A stretch of DNA of 64,000 bases from Lucifuga dentata (taxonomy: Eukaryota > Chordata > Actinopteri > Ophidiiformes > Bythitidae), in NCBI GenBank assembly GCA_014773175.1, contig VXCM01000418.1, positions 62,001-126,000 of the forward strand. The letters run 5' to 3'. The translations under genes were made by a program, and so were the position numbers. Of this stretch, positions 1-13,900 are shown one piece after another; within the stretch, counting starts at the first letter, position 1; each line of letters starts with the position of its first letter. The notes below the pieces were generated by a model. It saw nothing but the letters and a program-made list of their open reading frames with translations. It did not search any database and was not told the origin of the DNA.

Positions 1-114
1 AAGAGGAGATTTATGGATGTAGTGAAAGAGGACATGAAGTTAGTTGGTGTGAGAGAAGAGGAGGCAGAGGATAGGGTTAGATGGAGGCAGATGATTCGCT
101 GTGGTGACCTCTGA
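1..114 (+). mobile_element. 3' end of a non-LTR retrotransposon ORF (RTE/BovB-type tail)
   Basis: The frame starting at base 1 is open until TGA at 112-114. It reads a basic/acidic tail containing VKEDMKLVGVREEEAEDR followed by a WRQMIRCGD-like ending, the pattern found at the C-terminus of many RTE-like LINE reverse transcriptases. The element is cut by the window edge, so only the last 37 codons are visible. Family assignment is from motif memory and not certain. Confidence 0.6.
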
Positions 115-687
115 AGGGAAAGCCGAAAGGAAAAGAAGAAGATACTCAAAATAAACACACATAAAATACTGATAAAAACACAAAAAACTCAAATAAATTA
201 CCATGTGTAGGTTTGTAATAACTTTTATTATAAATGTTCTGTCGTTGAGGCTCGTCATCAACAATCATGCATGTTTCATTCTCACTTTGACTTCAACATG
301 TTTTCATACTTGCTGCAGTAACATATTTGGCCACTAGGTGGTGAAACAACCTAAAGACACAAAGTTTTAAAATTGTTGTCGACAAAATGTGAAATGTTTT
401 GTTCTGTCTGGTAAAAGAAGTTACCATGCAGCTTTTTAGGTGACAAAGACAGATTTAGTGATGAGTAAAATGGTAAAATGACTTTCAGAACCAAATCCTC
501 AATGAGCAGGAACAACTGCAGTGTAAACAGGTGTAGATTCAGATTTGGATTTAGGTTTCAGCTGAGCTGAATTATCGCTGTCAATATTTCAATATTTTTA
601 TTGAGTAAGATTTGTTTTAGGTTGGACGTTTGTTAGATCTTTGGTACAGTATTAAATCCATTAATTGTTGTGGTTCAGGAGAGTCAT

Positions 688-764
688 TATATATATATAG
701 ATATATATATCTATATATATATCTATATATATATCTATAGATATATCTATAGATATATATATAT
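688..764. repeat. (TA)n / TATAGA microsatellite
   Basis: Imperfect run of TA dinucleotides interrupted by regular TATAGATATATC units, nearly self-complementary throughout. Confidence 0.9.
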
Positions 765-1176
765 GCTTTGCAACTGGAATACAAGCAGGTACAAACAGTT
801 ACAACAATTATTTAACAATAATTAAATAATTTATGATTTGTTCAAACATACATGATGTGAACATGAAGAATCTGTAGTTTGATATGATCTGTCTGATGAA
901 AGATTCAGAAAGTTTCTCCTCATTTTTAATCTGTGGGATTTAACAGTTATTTTAGCTTACTTTAGTTTATTTTAAACAGCTATCGTATGTAAATTTTAAA
1001 TATTCATCTTTGTCTCAGACTTTCAATAATAATTTAAAATGCAAACTGTTTAAAATGAAAAATAGGCTGGTTTTGGTAAAAGCATTTTGAATAAAGAAAA
1101 TGTTTTGCAGAAACTGCTTGAGTGTGTAACTGTGTGAATGTGCATGTGTGTGTGTGACATAACAGAGACTCAGAGC

Positions 1177-1179
<3 letters not shown>

Positions 1180-1247
<68 letters not shown>
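1180..1247. repeat. Compound (CT)n(CA)n microsatellite
   Basis: About 20 CT units run directly into about 14 CA units. The minus-strand open frames across it (Arg-Glu and Cys-Val repeats) are artefacts of the dinucleotides. Confidence 0.97.
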
Positions 1248-1251
<4 letters not shown>

Positions 1252-1512
1252 TCCAACTAAAATGTTCCTACCCGTGTTGAAATCAAACCTTCACCCTTCA
1301 GCGCTTTTTAACATCTCTGCAGGTTCAGCAGATGAAAATTAGCTTTCTGAACTAAATGTGGCTCATTTACATTTTTCTGTTCTTATGTTGATCAATGAGC
1401 CTGACAAATAAAATAATAAATCAATAAATGAAATGAGTGTATGAATGAGTCTAAATGTGACTTTGATCACACGGCGTGTGTGTTTAACAGAGCGTTGTGT
1501 TCGTCCTGTTAG

Positions 1513-2162
1513 CGAGCGTGTGGAACTTCGTCCTGCTGCCTCTGGCCTTCGTTTGCCTGCTTGTTGGCTTCCTGCTGTTGGGAATGGGCTGCATGGCCAA
1601 CAGGTATGACGCCGCCAGTCATCATCAAACACCATCTCTGCTCTGACCTCATCACAACATGACTGGTTTTAATAGTTGCTAATGTTAAGTGTTGCTTTCC
1701 CACAGGAACAGAAAGAAGATCGCTAAGTATAAGGCAGCAGCCGCTCTGGCTCAGAAAGAGAAGAACGAGGAGCTGCGGCTCATTGTTTCAGAGCTCAGAG
1801 AGGAGAGGAGTAACGTGGCAACCAGCACGCCAGAACCAGCAGAGAGGCTGCTGCAGGAAGTCAAGGCCTTCCCGCCCAATGGCGAGGTGAGCGAGCTGAA
1901 AGCAGGAGACATCTTGGTAACATGGAAAAACGGAAACACGTCCAGCTTGTACCAGGAACCTGCAGCAGAGGAGGTGCTGCAGGAAGAAGAGGAGGCTGAT
2001 GGTGTGGAGGAGAAAGAAGAGGAGAAAGAAGAGGAGAAAGAAGAGAAGAAAGAACAGAAAGAAGAGGAGAAAGAAGAGAAGAAAGAAGAGAAGAAAGAAG
2101 AGGGGAAAGAAGACGAGGCTTCGCCTGCTGAGGCTCACAAAGGAGACGACGCCATGGAATGA
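1513..2162 (+). CDS. slc51b: Organic solute transporter subunit beta (slc51b), last two exons, 5' end missing
   Basis: Ost-beta pairs with Ost-alpha (SLC51A) at the basolateral membrane to export bile acids and conjugated steroids. Exons are 1513-1603 (acceptor in tgttag, donor gtatga) and 1706-2162, joined AG|G in frame. The first codes a short SVWN juxtamembrane motif and a hydrophobic helix of about 25 residues ending LLLGMGC. The second opens with basic NRKKIAKYK, the positive-inside segment after the membrane span. It then has an ELKAGDILVTWKNG stretch that aligns with the conserved human ELKERDVLSVF region. The last ~55 residues are an unusual Glu/Lys tail (2000-2110). Poly(A) signal AATAAA is at 2280-2285. 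Adjacency to rasl12 matches human gene order and strengthens the call. The upstream N-terminal exon is not seen. Confidence 0.78.
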
Positions 2163-2285
2163 AGAATTCATACAGATTATGAGATACATCATAATGTCTG
2201 AATGTTTGTGGTATTCTGATATTTAACATCATATGTGCAGATGATGACATGAGAGAGAGAGTCTGCAATATACTTTAACAATAAA

Positions 2286-3663
2286 ACATTATTTATAAAA
2301 CACTTTAATAAACTGCAACAGAAAACAAGTTAAGAAAATTAAAACTCCAACAGCTTGAAATTAAAGAAACATTTTCTCTCTGATAAACTCTAAATGTCCT
2401 GTGGTGATAAATGTGATGTGGCTGTTTTTATCTCTTCAGTTTGTTTTGAGTATTTCTCTCTCTCATATAATAACTTGATTTTATCCAAATTCTTAGCGAA
2501 CAAGCTTTTCTCTGCAATTATGATTATATTTACAAAATACTTTGATATGCTTTCATGTGAACAGAGCTGGAGGTACAAACTGTAGATGTGTGTGCTGCTG
2601 TTATTCTGAATAATAAAGTTATTAATGTCACCAGTGTGATGTTCTTTTACTGTAAAATGTGTGGACAAAATTCCCTACAGATGAATAATCATCTGTAAAT
2701 ACATGCTCTCATAACTTATGTGGCATTGTGATGTTTGACATAATTTGTCATTTTATGCAGGCATTTTATTATCCTGCATGGTTACGCTGCATGAAGATAT
2801 AGAAACAGCAGAATCGTTGCAGCATTAAGCTCCTTTATATTGAAATGGTCGCTGGCATTGATGTCACCCAAATCTGTCGTACAACTCAGCAGATATCAGT
2901 ATTCTATGCATATTGTTGAAAAATGGCGTTTGGTAAAAAGTATCTTAAATAGTGCTGAAACTTTGTAGGTGCTATGTTTATATTTTGGTTCAGTGTATTT
3001 CATTTTATTTCTCCTGACTCTTATGCCTGCTTTGGTCTGAGTCTCGATGCTCTTTTCTGTTTTGCTTTGTTTTATCTTAATGACTGGCTGTGTTATTTGT
3101 GTGTGTGTGTGTGTGTGTGTGTGTCAGTCAAACGTCTCTGGAAAAGACTTTGAGTTGCATTTATGCAGAAAAAGATTTAGAAGTACAAACACCTCAAAGC
3201 CTCAAATGCAACATTTACACAAACAGGCCTAATCCCTTCTTCTTCTTTTTTTTTTCTCATGTGGCACATATCAGACGCACTGTGAACACATTAAAAAGTA
3301 AAAAGCTGTAAATTCACTGAAAATGCTCTTTAAGTGCATTCTAGTTGAGTCAAGATTTGTAAATTATGCCGCAATAACAGTCCAAAACTAATTTCTATAA
3401 TTACAGCCTCAAAACAATATTTTAAACATAATTTGAATATGGATTAAATATTAAAGGTGAGCACAGAGTTGCATCAGAACGTCTCTGGCAGAGTCAAACA
3501 TGATACGCTGCTGTTTATTGTAATATTGGATCTCATTAGATTTGACAGGTGTTTGTATTTCTTTATAGTTTATATTTTTCAGTATTTCAGCGCTTATCAT
3601 CTTTCTTTACTCATGTTCATATGCTTCTCTCCACGTTCTCATTAGAGGGTGGAGGTGTTGGGG
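2286..3663. other. Intergenic region between slc51b and rasl12
   Basis: AT-rich sequence with a GT microsatellite at 3099-3124 and a second AATAAA-like site near 2612. No exon, RNA gene or recognisable transposon seen. slc51b and rasl12 converge here. Confidence 0.6.
3099..3124. repeat. (GT)n microsatellite
   Basis: Thirteen uninterrupted GT units. Confidence 0.95.
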
Positions 3664-6600
3664 TCAGAAGATCTTGAAGCCTTTGAGCAGCGTGAGCGTG
3701 GCGGCTCGCCGTTTGCTCTGAGCTCTGGATGTCTTGACGGTGACCAGCTTGGCGGTGGCGGGGGCCGGCAGGTCCTTGTAGCAGGGCGTGGTGAAGGACG
3801 GCAGAGACGAGAGGCTGAGCAGAGCTTTTTCCTCGCCAACATACAGGGCCTGGACCGGAGGGCCGCGCTGCCCCTCCCTCCTCGTCCTCCTCACCGCCTC
3901 GTGGAAAACGTTTTGCACAGCGTGGAAGTCCAGACAGGCCGAAACCTCGAAGAACAAACAGCCAAAACGAGAGGCAAGGGCGGCGCCTTCCGCCGTGCTC
4001 ACCTGTCTGACGGGGAGAAATATTTAACTTTAAGTATAAAATTACACATTAAAGTTTACATTCACATTATTGTGAGATTTCATGAAATCCAATGAACTTT
4101 TCTTAGATTTTAATTGACTCGATATTGTTGGGAAACTAACTTATGCCTCGGAACTCTGATTCTTCTGACTTCTTACTTGGAAAAATGCGTTGGAAAGGCA
4201 CTTGAAGTCGGAGCGCTGGCTGGGATACAAAATTATCAACCGCGACTTACCGAGTATGACGTCACTCAACACGTGGAAGCGAGCTTTGTGAACGGAAATG
4301 ATCAGTTAAAAGGCGAATAAAATATTTTTTCTTGCATGAAATTAAAAGAAAAGGGTCAGAAGTTAACTATCTATTTTGTATAATAACTGTTTGACATTGA
4401 TACGCAAATGTAAATAATTTCAGAATATTACGTCTCTGCATAAAGTTTAACAGCCACAGTGATTAATATCATTGTAAAACAACACAACCAAACAGTCCTA
4501 TAGTCTAACTTTACTTTAGTTAGCATTTATTACGATGTTTAAGTAATTTTACAGTATTTATTGGTGTACAGCTATGCTTTTTTGATTATATTTGGCTGGA
4601 ACGCTTTGAGGTTCGAAGTGAGCTTACAACTGGGAAAAATTCGACTTCAGAGGTCTGTGAACGCAGCATTACGGAAAGGTTGCACGTGACGTCACACATG
4701 ACGGAGGCATCCCGGGCGCGAAGTTGGTGCAAAAGCACTTTCTGTGTCAGTTCAGTGTTTTTCTGCCGATCTGAGCAGATCTGATGCTGCTGGAGTCTGA
4801 GATACTTGTCACTGGTAAGAAAAATTATACTATCATTCGAAAAATTATACTATCATTTGTACATGTTCTTTTTTGTTGATAACGTTATCTGTTCTCAAGA
4901 GTTTCAATAGCTGTATGTGACGGCCTCGTTAGCCAGTTAGCACTATCTAGCTTTAGTTAGCATGCTAACGTTAAATGCATTTGATCATCCACTCTGTGTT
5001 TATGGATCATTCTATTGCTTTTTTGTCGATTTATTTTATGAAAAGTACTGGGTGATTTACAAACTTGTGCAAAAGTATTTGTACTCTGTGTGTGTGTGTG
5101 TGTGTAGAGCATTCCTGCAACAAAGCATTCAGCACTCAGTGAACCTGTTAAATAAGTAAAAAATTAATAAATGACTCACCTGGCAAATCTTTATACTCTA
5201 TAAGATGTGAAGTAAAAATAGTTACAGAACTTCAGTATTTTAAGCATCTGTGCTTTACTTGAGTATTTATATTTATGTAAATAGTTTACTTCATCCACAA
5301 TTTCCAAAATAAATGTAGTGGAGTTTTACTTGGTCAAATTTTTTCACTACAGGTTTCCATAAAAGGTGAATTCTCCATATTCACAAACACATAGTAGCGT
5401 AAATGATTGGTATATTGCTACGCTAACTGACTAGCTCCACGTAGATTGATAGATGCAGAAGATCAATACATTCCTCTCAGATGACTGAGCAACAATCAGA
5501 CGATTCATTCATATAGTTTTTTGATGGAATTTGATGTAGAGATGATGTACAGTAAGTTATGTGTCACATTAAAGTTTAAATATTGTGAAGTTAAAATTTG
5601 ATATTTGATTGATTGTAATTAGAAATAATGCTCAGCGCTCTCAAAACTAAAGTTACATTTAATTTTGAAATTTATGCAAAACAAATTTACTTTTACTTTC
5701 AATGCTTCAGTACATTTATGATCAAAGTAAAATTTTCGATATTTAAGTAAAATTTACAAGGGCTCCTCCATTAATTTTTCTCAAGTATTTTTTCTAGTGG
5801 ATGAATTTTACTTTTTAACAGTAATTTTTTATTGAGTTATTTCTACTTTTACTCAAGTATGGCTTTTGGGTACTTTATCCATCTTAAAACGTCTTACTGA
5901 CATTATTACCTTAATCAGAGCTCAGAATGCACGTAAACACACAGGCCCAGATTCATAAACCATAGCTCATGATTTACCGCATCGCTATGCGCAAATATCA
6001 TGGTACAACCACGTTCCCTATTCATAAACACCTGTTGCCAACATATTTTAGCGTTTGCCTTGAAAGAAGCGTTACTGTAATATTTCCTTATTTACATGTC
6101 ACGGTAGCTATTCATAAAACAAACCCACATGCTAAAATTAAGACCTGATTCATTCCGATGGTAAATTTCAGCGGTATGAAATCTGGGTGACATTTAAAAC
6201 TGTATTTGCCTCACATGTCAGTGATCAATAACTTTGATAGATAAACTCACTCAGCTGATCAGTCAGTTTTTAAATGGCGAGTTTTGATCTGATCTCACAC
6301 GCTCTTTTAAAACGAGGAGCTGGCTTCGTCAGTCAGAAATGAATAAACAGAAAGATGTTAAAGCTCCAGTAACTACAGTAACTGGAGGTTTAAGCAGAAT
6401 GTATGTTTCCTTTGTCGATTCGTGGCTTTAAAACCAGATGAGTCAAGATAAATGGTGGCTGGTAAATATTCAGCAGCTCATTAACACGCTGATCTTCATT
6501 GGTTTTTACCTGTCACACCTCACAGCAACTTTACCTTCATGTGACAGCGGTGTGCTGATTATTGTAGCAGAAGTTTTATGAATGAGCTTCAATTATCACG

Positions 6601-7922
6601 GCGTGCATTAAGGCAACGCTACTCCCATAGTTTTTTTTATGAATCTAGGCCACTGACTTTCAGAAATTTAAGGACCAAAATCTCACATTCTGAATCTGCA
6701 ATGACCCACAACCATAAAGCGACATGCTGATGATGAGTGTTTTCCTGGTTGTTGACACCAGAAAAACACACATCAAACTTATCATCTCATTGTCCAGATA
6801 ACTTATTCGTATTGATCACATTTTCATGCAAAATTATCAGCAGGCATGTCAGGATGTTATGAGAGACACAGACACACACCTGTATCTGTCCATGTCCAGC
6901 TTGTTCCCCAGCAGGATGATGGGAGTTTTAGTCGTGAGCGTCTTGTTGTGGGCGGCGAGCGTCTGCAGGTAAGACCTGCAGCCCTCAAAACTCTGCAGGT
7001 TATCGATGCTGTAGACCACCAGGAAGCCGGCGGCCCATGACAGGTAACGCTCAGGGTTCACAGGACCTTCCTGTAGCGTGACAGAAACCGTCATGTTATG
7101 CTACGTTCATTTACACGCTGAAGTGACACAGATCTGATCTTTTCTGAGCATATTGAACAAAACAAATCAGATTTTTTGATATCAGATTTGGGCCATTTGC
7201 ATATGTGTTCCTAGATCTGATCCATATCTGATCTCTGGCTATATTGTGACTGCTGTGAGAACGTGCAGATTTGAATTCATGTATTGTTGGGTTTTATTTA
7301 GTTTTTGGTTTTTAAATTATTTTTGTTTTTTCTTTTTTTCTCTGGTGCATTAGTCACTGTTCCATTATTCAGCGTCTGCACCTTGTGGCCCAGTAAAAAC
7401 AAATATGGTGGACAGCTACAACAGTACAAAGGGTCAGTGGAGAGACGAGAAGATTCCAAACTTGTTAGATGTAGAGTATATGGAGAAGCTTCCATCCAAG
7501 CTAAATGAGAGAAAATTATTAGAACAAAGCAGATTTTAAATGAATTGTGTGAGAAGTGGCTGAGCAGGGTTGTTTTTTTACAGTTTGTTTTTGTTAAATG
7601 TGCATGTGTGGCGTTTTCGGGCCGAGCGTGTTCACACTATCACACAGGCGTTACTGTGATGAGTTTAATAAAAGCTCTTTCCTCATTAGCATAAAATCAT
7701 ACCATGTGTTTGTCATGTTTTTGCAATAGGGATCAGGAATTGATATCACAGCCATGATGCATTTTGTGTTCAAGCTGCTCCACTTACTAACCCTAACCCT
7801 AACCCTATCCTGAAGAAAGTTTGAAAAGCTCGGCAATAAACAGTTTATATTTTAATTGGATCCAAGTGCGCAGATATTTTTCTTTCCGTGTTGCTTGTGC
7901 TTTTTTGTGCCTTGGCTTTTTG

Positions 7923-7961
<39 letters not shown>

Positions 7962-10900
7962 GTGATTTATTTTTAATTTAAAATTTCCACATGGGCCCAA
8001 GAAGAAAGGATTGAGTGATATTTAAGTTCCAAATGATGTATAAAAGTATTTCTGTATGAATGGGAGAAGTGATGCCTTCTTTACTCTATGATCGTTCTTA
8101 AAACAAATCCACCACCAGAAATTATTCTGTATAGACAAAATTTACTTAGTGTTTTCCTTCCTTTTTTTTTTTTTTTTTTTTTTTTGCAAAAGTCCTCTAA
8201 CAATTACAGACTACATTCTTTCAAATGAACAGATGTGGTGTGACAGGAAGTACCTGAAAAACAGTACACTATGATTATTATATACTGTACAGTATAGCAG
8301 CATAGTTGTACTGCATAACATGGACATGGAACAGGTTTCCTGAAGTCCTCAGTGCCTGTAGTAACTACATGCCACCACTAGATGTCAGACTTTCCTCAAA
8401 CATGGCTTTGGGGTTTGTGTTTCTCTTTATTTTGTTAATGTAAGGTTGTGCTGACAGTTGTGGTGACTGCACTGACCTGAGCACCTCATATGAGATCATC
8501 ATGACATCATCTTCATCAGGCCATGTGCAGACATTTTCAAATCAATCTTCACACCCATTTGTGGAGACGAGTAGTGAAACTTAGAGGCTTAGATGGTAAT
8601 GGGAAAGATATAAAGATATTCAGTGTGACTGGAGTCTTTTGAAGCTCACAGGAAGTGATGTCACATCTGGCATGGTGGCTTTGAGGCCTCCAGACTAAAG
8701 CAGACCAGGCTTTTTGCGATGGCTCCTAAATTGTGGAGCTAGCTCCCTTTGGACTTAAGATCAGTGGACACTGTGGACGCCTTCAGAAAGAAGCTTCAGA
8801 CTTGTCTGTTCAGGCTTCCTGTTGCCTAATGTTACTGAATACTTACTTTTTGGTTTGCATACTCTTAGTGTATGAACTCTGTGCCTTGTATTGTCGGCTT
8901 TTAAGGGTATTTTTAGTTTCATTGCCTGATATGCTGTCTCAATGCATTTAAATTCTATTGTAAATCACTTTGTGATTCTTGAAAGGTGCCATAGAAATAA
9001 ACTTTTACTTATTTACTGTATCAAACTTTCTCATCTGTTTGTACTGAAGCTGCGGCTTCATTCTCAGAAAAACCATGTGACCGATGACGTTTAGCTGCTT
9101 TATTCAGGTTGTTTTTCCTTTGACTGATTTGGTTTGACAGTTAGAGCTTTGAAATTTTGCGGAATGCAAACCATTTTAAGGGCCAGAAACGATGCGTCAC
9201 TCAGGGTCAGACTGGCCATCAGGAGAGGCGGGATTTTTCCCGGTGGGCCGCAGCCATTGGTGACCATCAGTGGCCTTTGCACTGCACAATATAATATTAA
9301 CTAAAATTAAAATTAACTTAAACAAAGCAAAAAAAAATTCTTTCATAATTTTCTTGGCACTTAAGTGAAAAATGGATTCTTAAAAGAGAAAGGGTGGCGC
9401 GGAGAAACAATGGACAATTACAGACTTATTCATCCCCAGCATTGCATCTTCGTCTGGCCATCCTATTCTCCCCATCCCCCCAACTAGACATCTTAAATTC
9501 CCAGTAAGAATTACGATCCCAATCCGACCCTGGCACTCATAGGTCATAGTATTAGTAGAAATATTAGTAATACTAGCATTAGTAGTAAATAGAAATAGGA
9601 GTAATTGTAGTAATGGTGGTGGTGTTAATGGTGATTTGTCATATTGCTGATTGTTGGTTTGGCTCCTTGCTTTATTATGAAGATATCGATTGTGTAGAAT
9701 ATTTTGAACTGATGCTTCTCAATAAGGTAATTGCCAGATATTTATATTCATATTAAAATATATTATACTAACCTATCTACTCCATTTATATAATTTCTCA
9801 AAGCTTTTCAAGTCACCCAGCTTCATCGGTCCCCTGTGAAAGTTGATTGCAAAAATACCTCACACCCTGGAAAAAAATGTTTATGTCAAGTCAAGTTTAT
9901 TTGTTTCCCAATATCACATCCAGTGTCTTAAAGGGCTTTAAAGACCCACATTAATGCTCCTGAGAAGACCAGGGAAAAACTCCCTAAAAAATCTTATTAT
10001 AAAAGGAAAACTGGAAGAAGCTTCAGGAGAGGCAATTCAAAGAGAGAATCAATCTCCTCTAACGGCCAACTGTGCAATAAGAGCTGCAGGCGAGGAAGTA
10101 GACAAATTACAAAAATATAAAAGAATGAATCATTACAGAATGAAATAAACAGCAAATAAGCCACGACACAATAAGAAAATCCAGAAAGATGAAATCAATT
10201 TGAAATCATAATGATTCACGACATGAGTCACGTTATGAACGTCCACAGGTAGGATGGTTTCTTCTTTTTTTTGTAATGTGTCCTTTTTTAAAATCTTTTT
10301 ATATTGTAGCATCTTGACATGGGACTACACTGAATATTAGTCAACCTTGGCCATATCTGGCATTTTTACATTTTGATTGTTTATCATTATGCATTGTCCC
10401 AGTTTAAATATATAAATTACAAATTATTATATATATAAAGTGTTTTACTAAGTGAAAGATTGCTTCCAATTTTGACAAATTCTTGGCAATGAAGTCAGGA
10501 AGTGGCTGTTAGATATTTGGCTCATAATGATGCACCTGTCGGCCTGCAGTAGAATCCAGCTTAAAGAAGCACTTGGCTGCGTTTTGCAGCTCTTTCTGTC
10601 TCCTCTTACATGAAGCCTCATAATACTGTAAACAATGTGCAGCAGCCAATATCAACATTGCATCAGTTACAAAAAGTGTCAAAAATGTGCTGCCTTTATA
10701 TTGTAGGTAGCATCTTGGAATGTGACTACAGATGAAAATCAGCAAACTCCAAAAGCAGCTTCTCATTTCTGATTAGATCATTATTTGCAAAAAAAAAAAA
10801 AAAAATNAAAAAAAAAAAAAAAAATCATAAATTCTGCCACCAATTATTTAAAAACTTCCACCAAAAACAGCAAACGAGGGAGGGAGTGACATGTTTGTCT

Positions 10901-13900
10901 GTGATTACAGTGCCCCCAAACTCACAAAACCTCTTTATTTTTTCCCACAGTTATTTCCTAACAAGCTTGTATTGACAAGGACAAGGAACAAATTGATTGA
11001 ACCCACATTCATGATGTGATTATGATTTAACATATGATTTAGCTCAAATGAGGGAACAAATTGCTTAAGCATGGCCACAATTTATCTAAAATGAGGTAAT
11101 GAATTGGTCAAATGTGGCCACAACTGAACTTAAAGGAGGGAATGAATAATAATGCATGTGTTAATAAAGCGTGGAAACAAATTCATAATGTGTGGCCATG
11201 ATATCCATTCGATATGCATGTCACATGAGGGGTTCTGTACATTAATTTACCTGGCAAACAGCTGCTGTCTTTGATTAGTACTTCTGTGTCAGTTGCTGTT
11301 TCGGCTGTTGCTACAGTATCTGGGTTGTGATTCAGATACTGCTGCTGCTACACCTGCTAGTGATGCTGTTACACCTAACCCCACCCCCATACTCCAACCC
11401 NCCATCCACCCCACTGCTGCCACTGTTCTTACCTCTGCCTATGCTTATGTACGGATCCCCAATTCCGGCTGAGCATAATCCCATGTTTTTGTGTCACAGC
11501 AGCAAACATTTCATTATGAACATCCCAAGATTAAAATACAGCTTGATTACCTGAGTTCTGTCCATTTTGAGCAGGCTGCACCAATATACAGTAAATTATT
11601 TTGTGCACACAAGATATATATATAGAGAGGGACTTTAGGGGTTCTGTACTTATGTGATCATCAGCATTTGTTTGTTTGTTGTTTTGTTTGTTAGCAGGAT
11701 ATCTTAAAAAATTAAGGATGGATTTGGATGAAATTTGGGGGGGAAATAGATATGTCAAGAGGAAGAAATGATTAAATGAAGTGATTACATTTTGCAAGTG
11801 ATCAACCTCATGGTGGCTGTGAAATTACCACTTTTACTTTTTAGCGTATAACTTTTGAATTTTGATTCATCAGTGAATATGACCCTCATTTTGGTGAGAT
11901 TTCTATTGTTTCTTGCTATTATTCTGTATAGAAAAAAACTGACACAATTTCTCAATAAAAACCATCTGATTTGCCACAGTAACAGTTTCCATAGAATTCA
12001 ATTGGTTTGTTTCACTGTAGAAATTTCCAGAGTTATCTGTTGTACCACCAGGTGGTCCTTCAACCTCCACCAGTGGTACAATGGCATACGTAGCACAGTT
12101 TGAGAACCACTGATGTATAATCTTTGTAACAAATGGGCTCAAACTTACCTGGTCACACGTGTCCATCACTCTCACCACGACTGGCTGCTGGTCCACCATC
12201 TCCTCTGATGAATAGATGTCCTCTGTGGAAGCCAAAGAACATCTAATCTCATAACATCTTTCACAAACCTACATCACTTTTTCTACACAGAATGGCAAGA
12301 AACAATAGAAATCTCACCGAGATGAGGGTCATATTCACTGATGAATCGCTTAGTGAGGAATTTCACCGTCAGTGCTGAAAAACAAGTACAGACTCAATAT
12401 TCAATAACTTTAAAGGACCATACCGGCCATTTTGCATGTTTGGAGCCTAATATATTCAATTTTCATACATGTAAGGTTACTGGCAATCATTTTCCAATGA
12501 TTGATTTAAAACAATTTTTTTCCTACCTTCCAGACCTCCATTGGTTTCAATTCATTCTGGTACACTATTAAAATCAACTTGGTGATACTTGAAACATTCT
12601 TGGGATAGGTAATCCATCATCACCAACAAGACGTCATCACGAACAAGCGATTAAGCGCAATTGAAAGCATGGAGTGATCAGAAAATGCTTCCTAGTATGC
12701 ATTCAAGTGCTGTAGTGAAGAACTGACAGGAAACTTTTCAGATCACTCAGCGCTTTTTTATTGCGCTTAAATGCTAAAATTACATAACTTTGAAAAAAAA
12801 AACCCTGAATAAGCGTCTTGTTCGCAATGGTGGATTACCCTATCCAAAGAACGTTTCAAGTATCAACAAGTTGATTTTAATAGCATACCGGAATAAACTG
12901 AAATCAATGGCGGTCTGGAAGGTAGGACAAAACATTTTTAATTCACCATTCCAGTAGTGGGAAATAATTGTCAGTAATGTTGCATGTATGAAAATTGAAT
13001 ATATTAGGCTCAAACATACTAAATGGGTGGTATGGTCCTTTAAAGAGGAACTATTGAGATGAGAACCAAAGCACTACAGGATACTTTTGCAAATACACAC
13101 AATTTACTTATTTTTAATGAGGCTGAAACTGACTTCATACTCAACAAGCTTCTGATGTGACTTTACTGGTCCACCTTAAAAGTGGTAGAACCGCTGTAGA
13201 GGGCATTAGTCAGTTTCCACCTTTACAGGAAGCGTAATATCTAAAAACCATGAAATAAGGGGAGCAGAACAAATTAAACAGCTTTTTCAACTTTTCATTT
13301 GTGAATCAAATGTTCTTCAAGTGTTAAAATATGTTTTAAAGGCTCCCAGTCCATGAAGGATTCAGAACGAGAGAATTCTTTCTAGTTCCAAATGTACTCC
13401 CACTAAGTTTCAATAATATGACACTCAGATATGATAAACAATATAAATATCTATTAGAATTGTTAATTTCAAGAATATGTGGCATTTTGAGGCTTTAAAA
13501 GTGGAATAGGAAAAATAGCTAATTTTGAACACTATAATGAAATGTACGTATAATAAATTTTGTCAGATTTTAGAGCGTCACTATAATATTTTCATTTTTG
13601 GCCTCGTTCGTTCATCTCCCCACTCAGGGTGTCCCTTGCGGTCATGGGAAATGTAGAAATATGTAAACATTCCCACGTTGCATTAGCTTTCCAAAGCAGC
13701 ATGTTGGAAAGCTTTAAAATACAAATACATCTGAATGATTCGTTTAAAGTACAACAGTCAGAGACCGGTGAAATTATGGGCTGCATTTCAAATTAGAAGC
13801 CAAAGATTTGAAGATTTTAATGAAACAAATTGTCTTGAATTGGGAAAAATGAACTTAATTATATCTTAAAAATACTCAGTGGCTCGAAAGGTAGAAACAC

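Larger units (their letters stand above)
115..1512. other. Non-coding stretch before the first visible slc51b exon
   Basis: AT-rich sequence with no supportable exon. It contains an AT-type microsatellite (688-764) and a CT/CA compound microsatellite (1180-1247). The upstream slc51b exon coding the extracellular N-terminus should lie here or left of the window. I could not identify it. Confidence 0.5.

Noticed and set aside
1788..2268. Long Leu/Phe/Ser-rich minus frames opposite slc51b
   Set aside because: Antisense of the Glu/Lys repeat; no similarity or splice support.
4114..4320. 68-codon plus frame as a host gene
   Set aside because: Repeated with the same ending at 25530-25736; it belongs to MITE family A.
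7788..7806. Interstitial telomere as a chromosome-fusion scar
   Set aside because: Only three units, single orientation; ordinary background.
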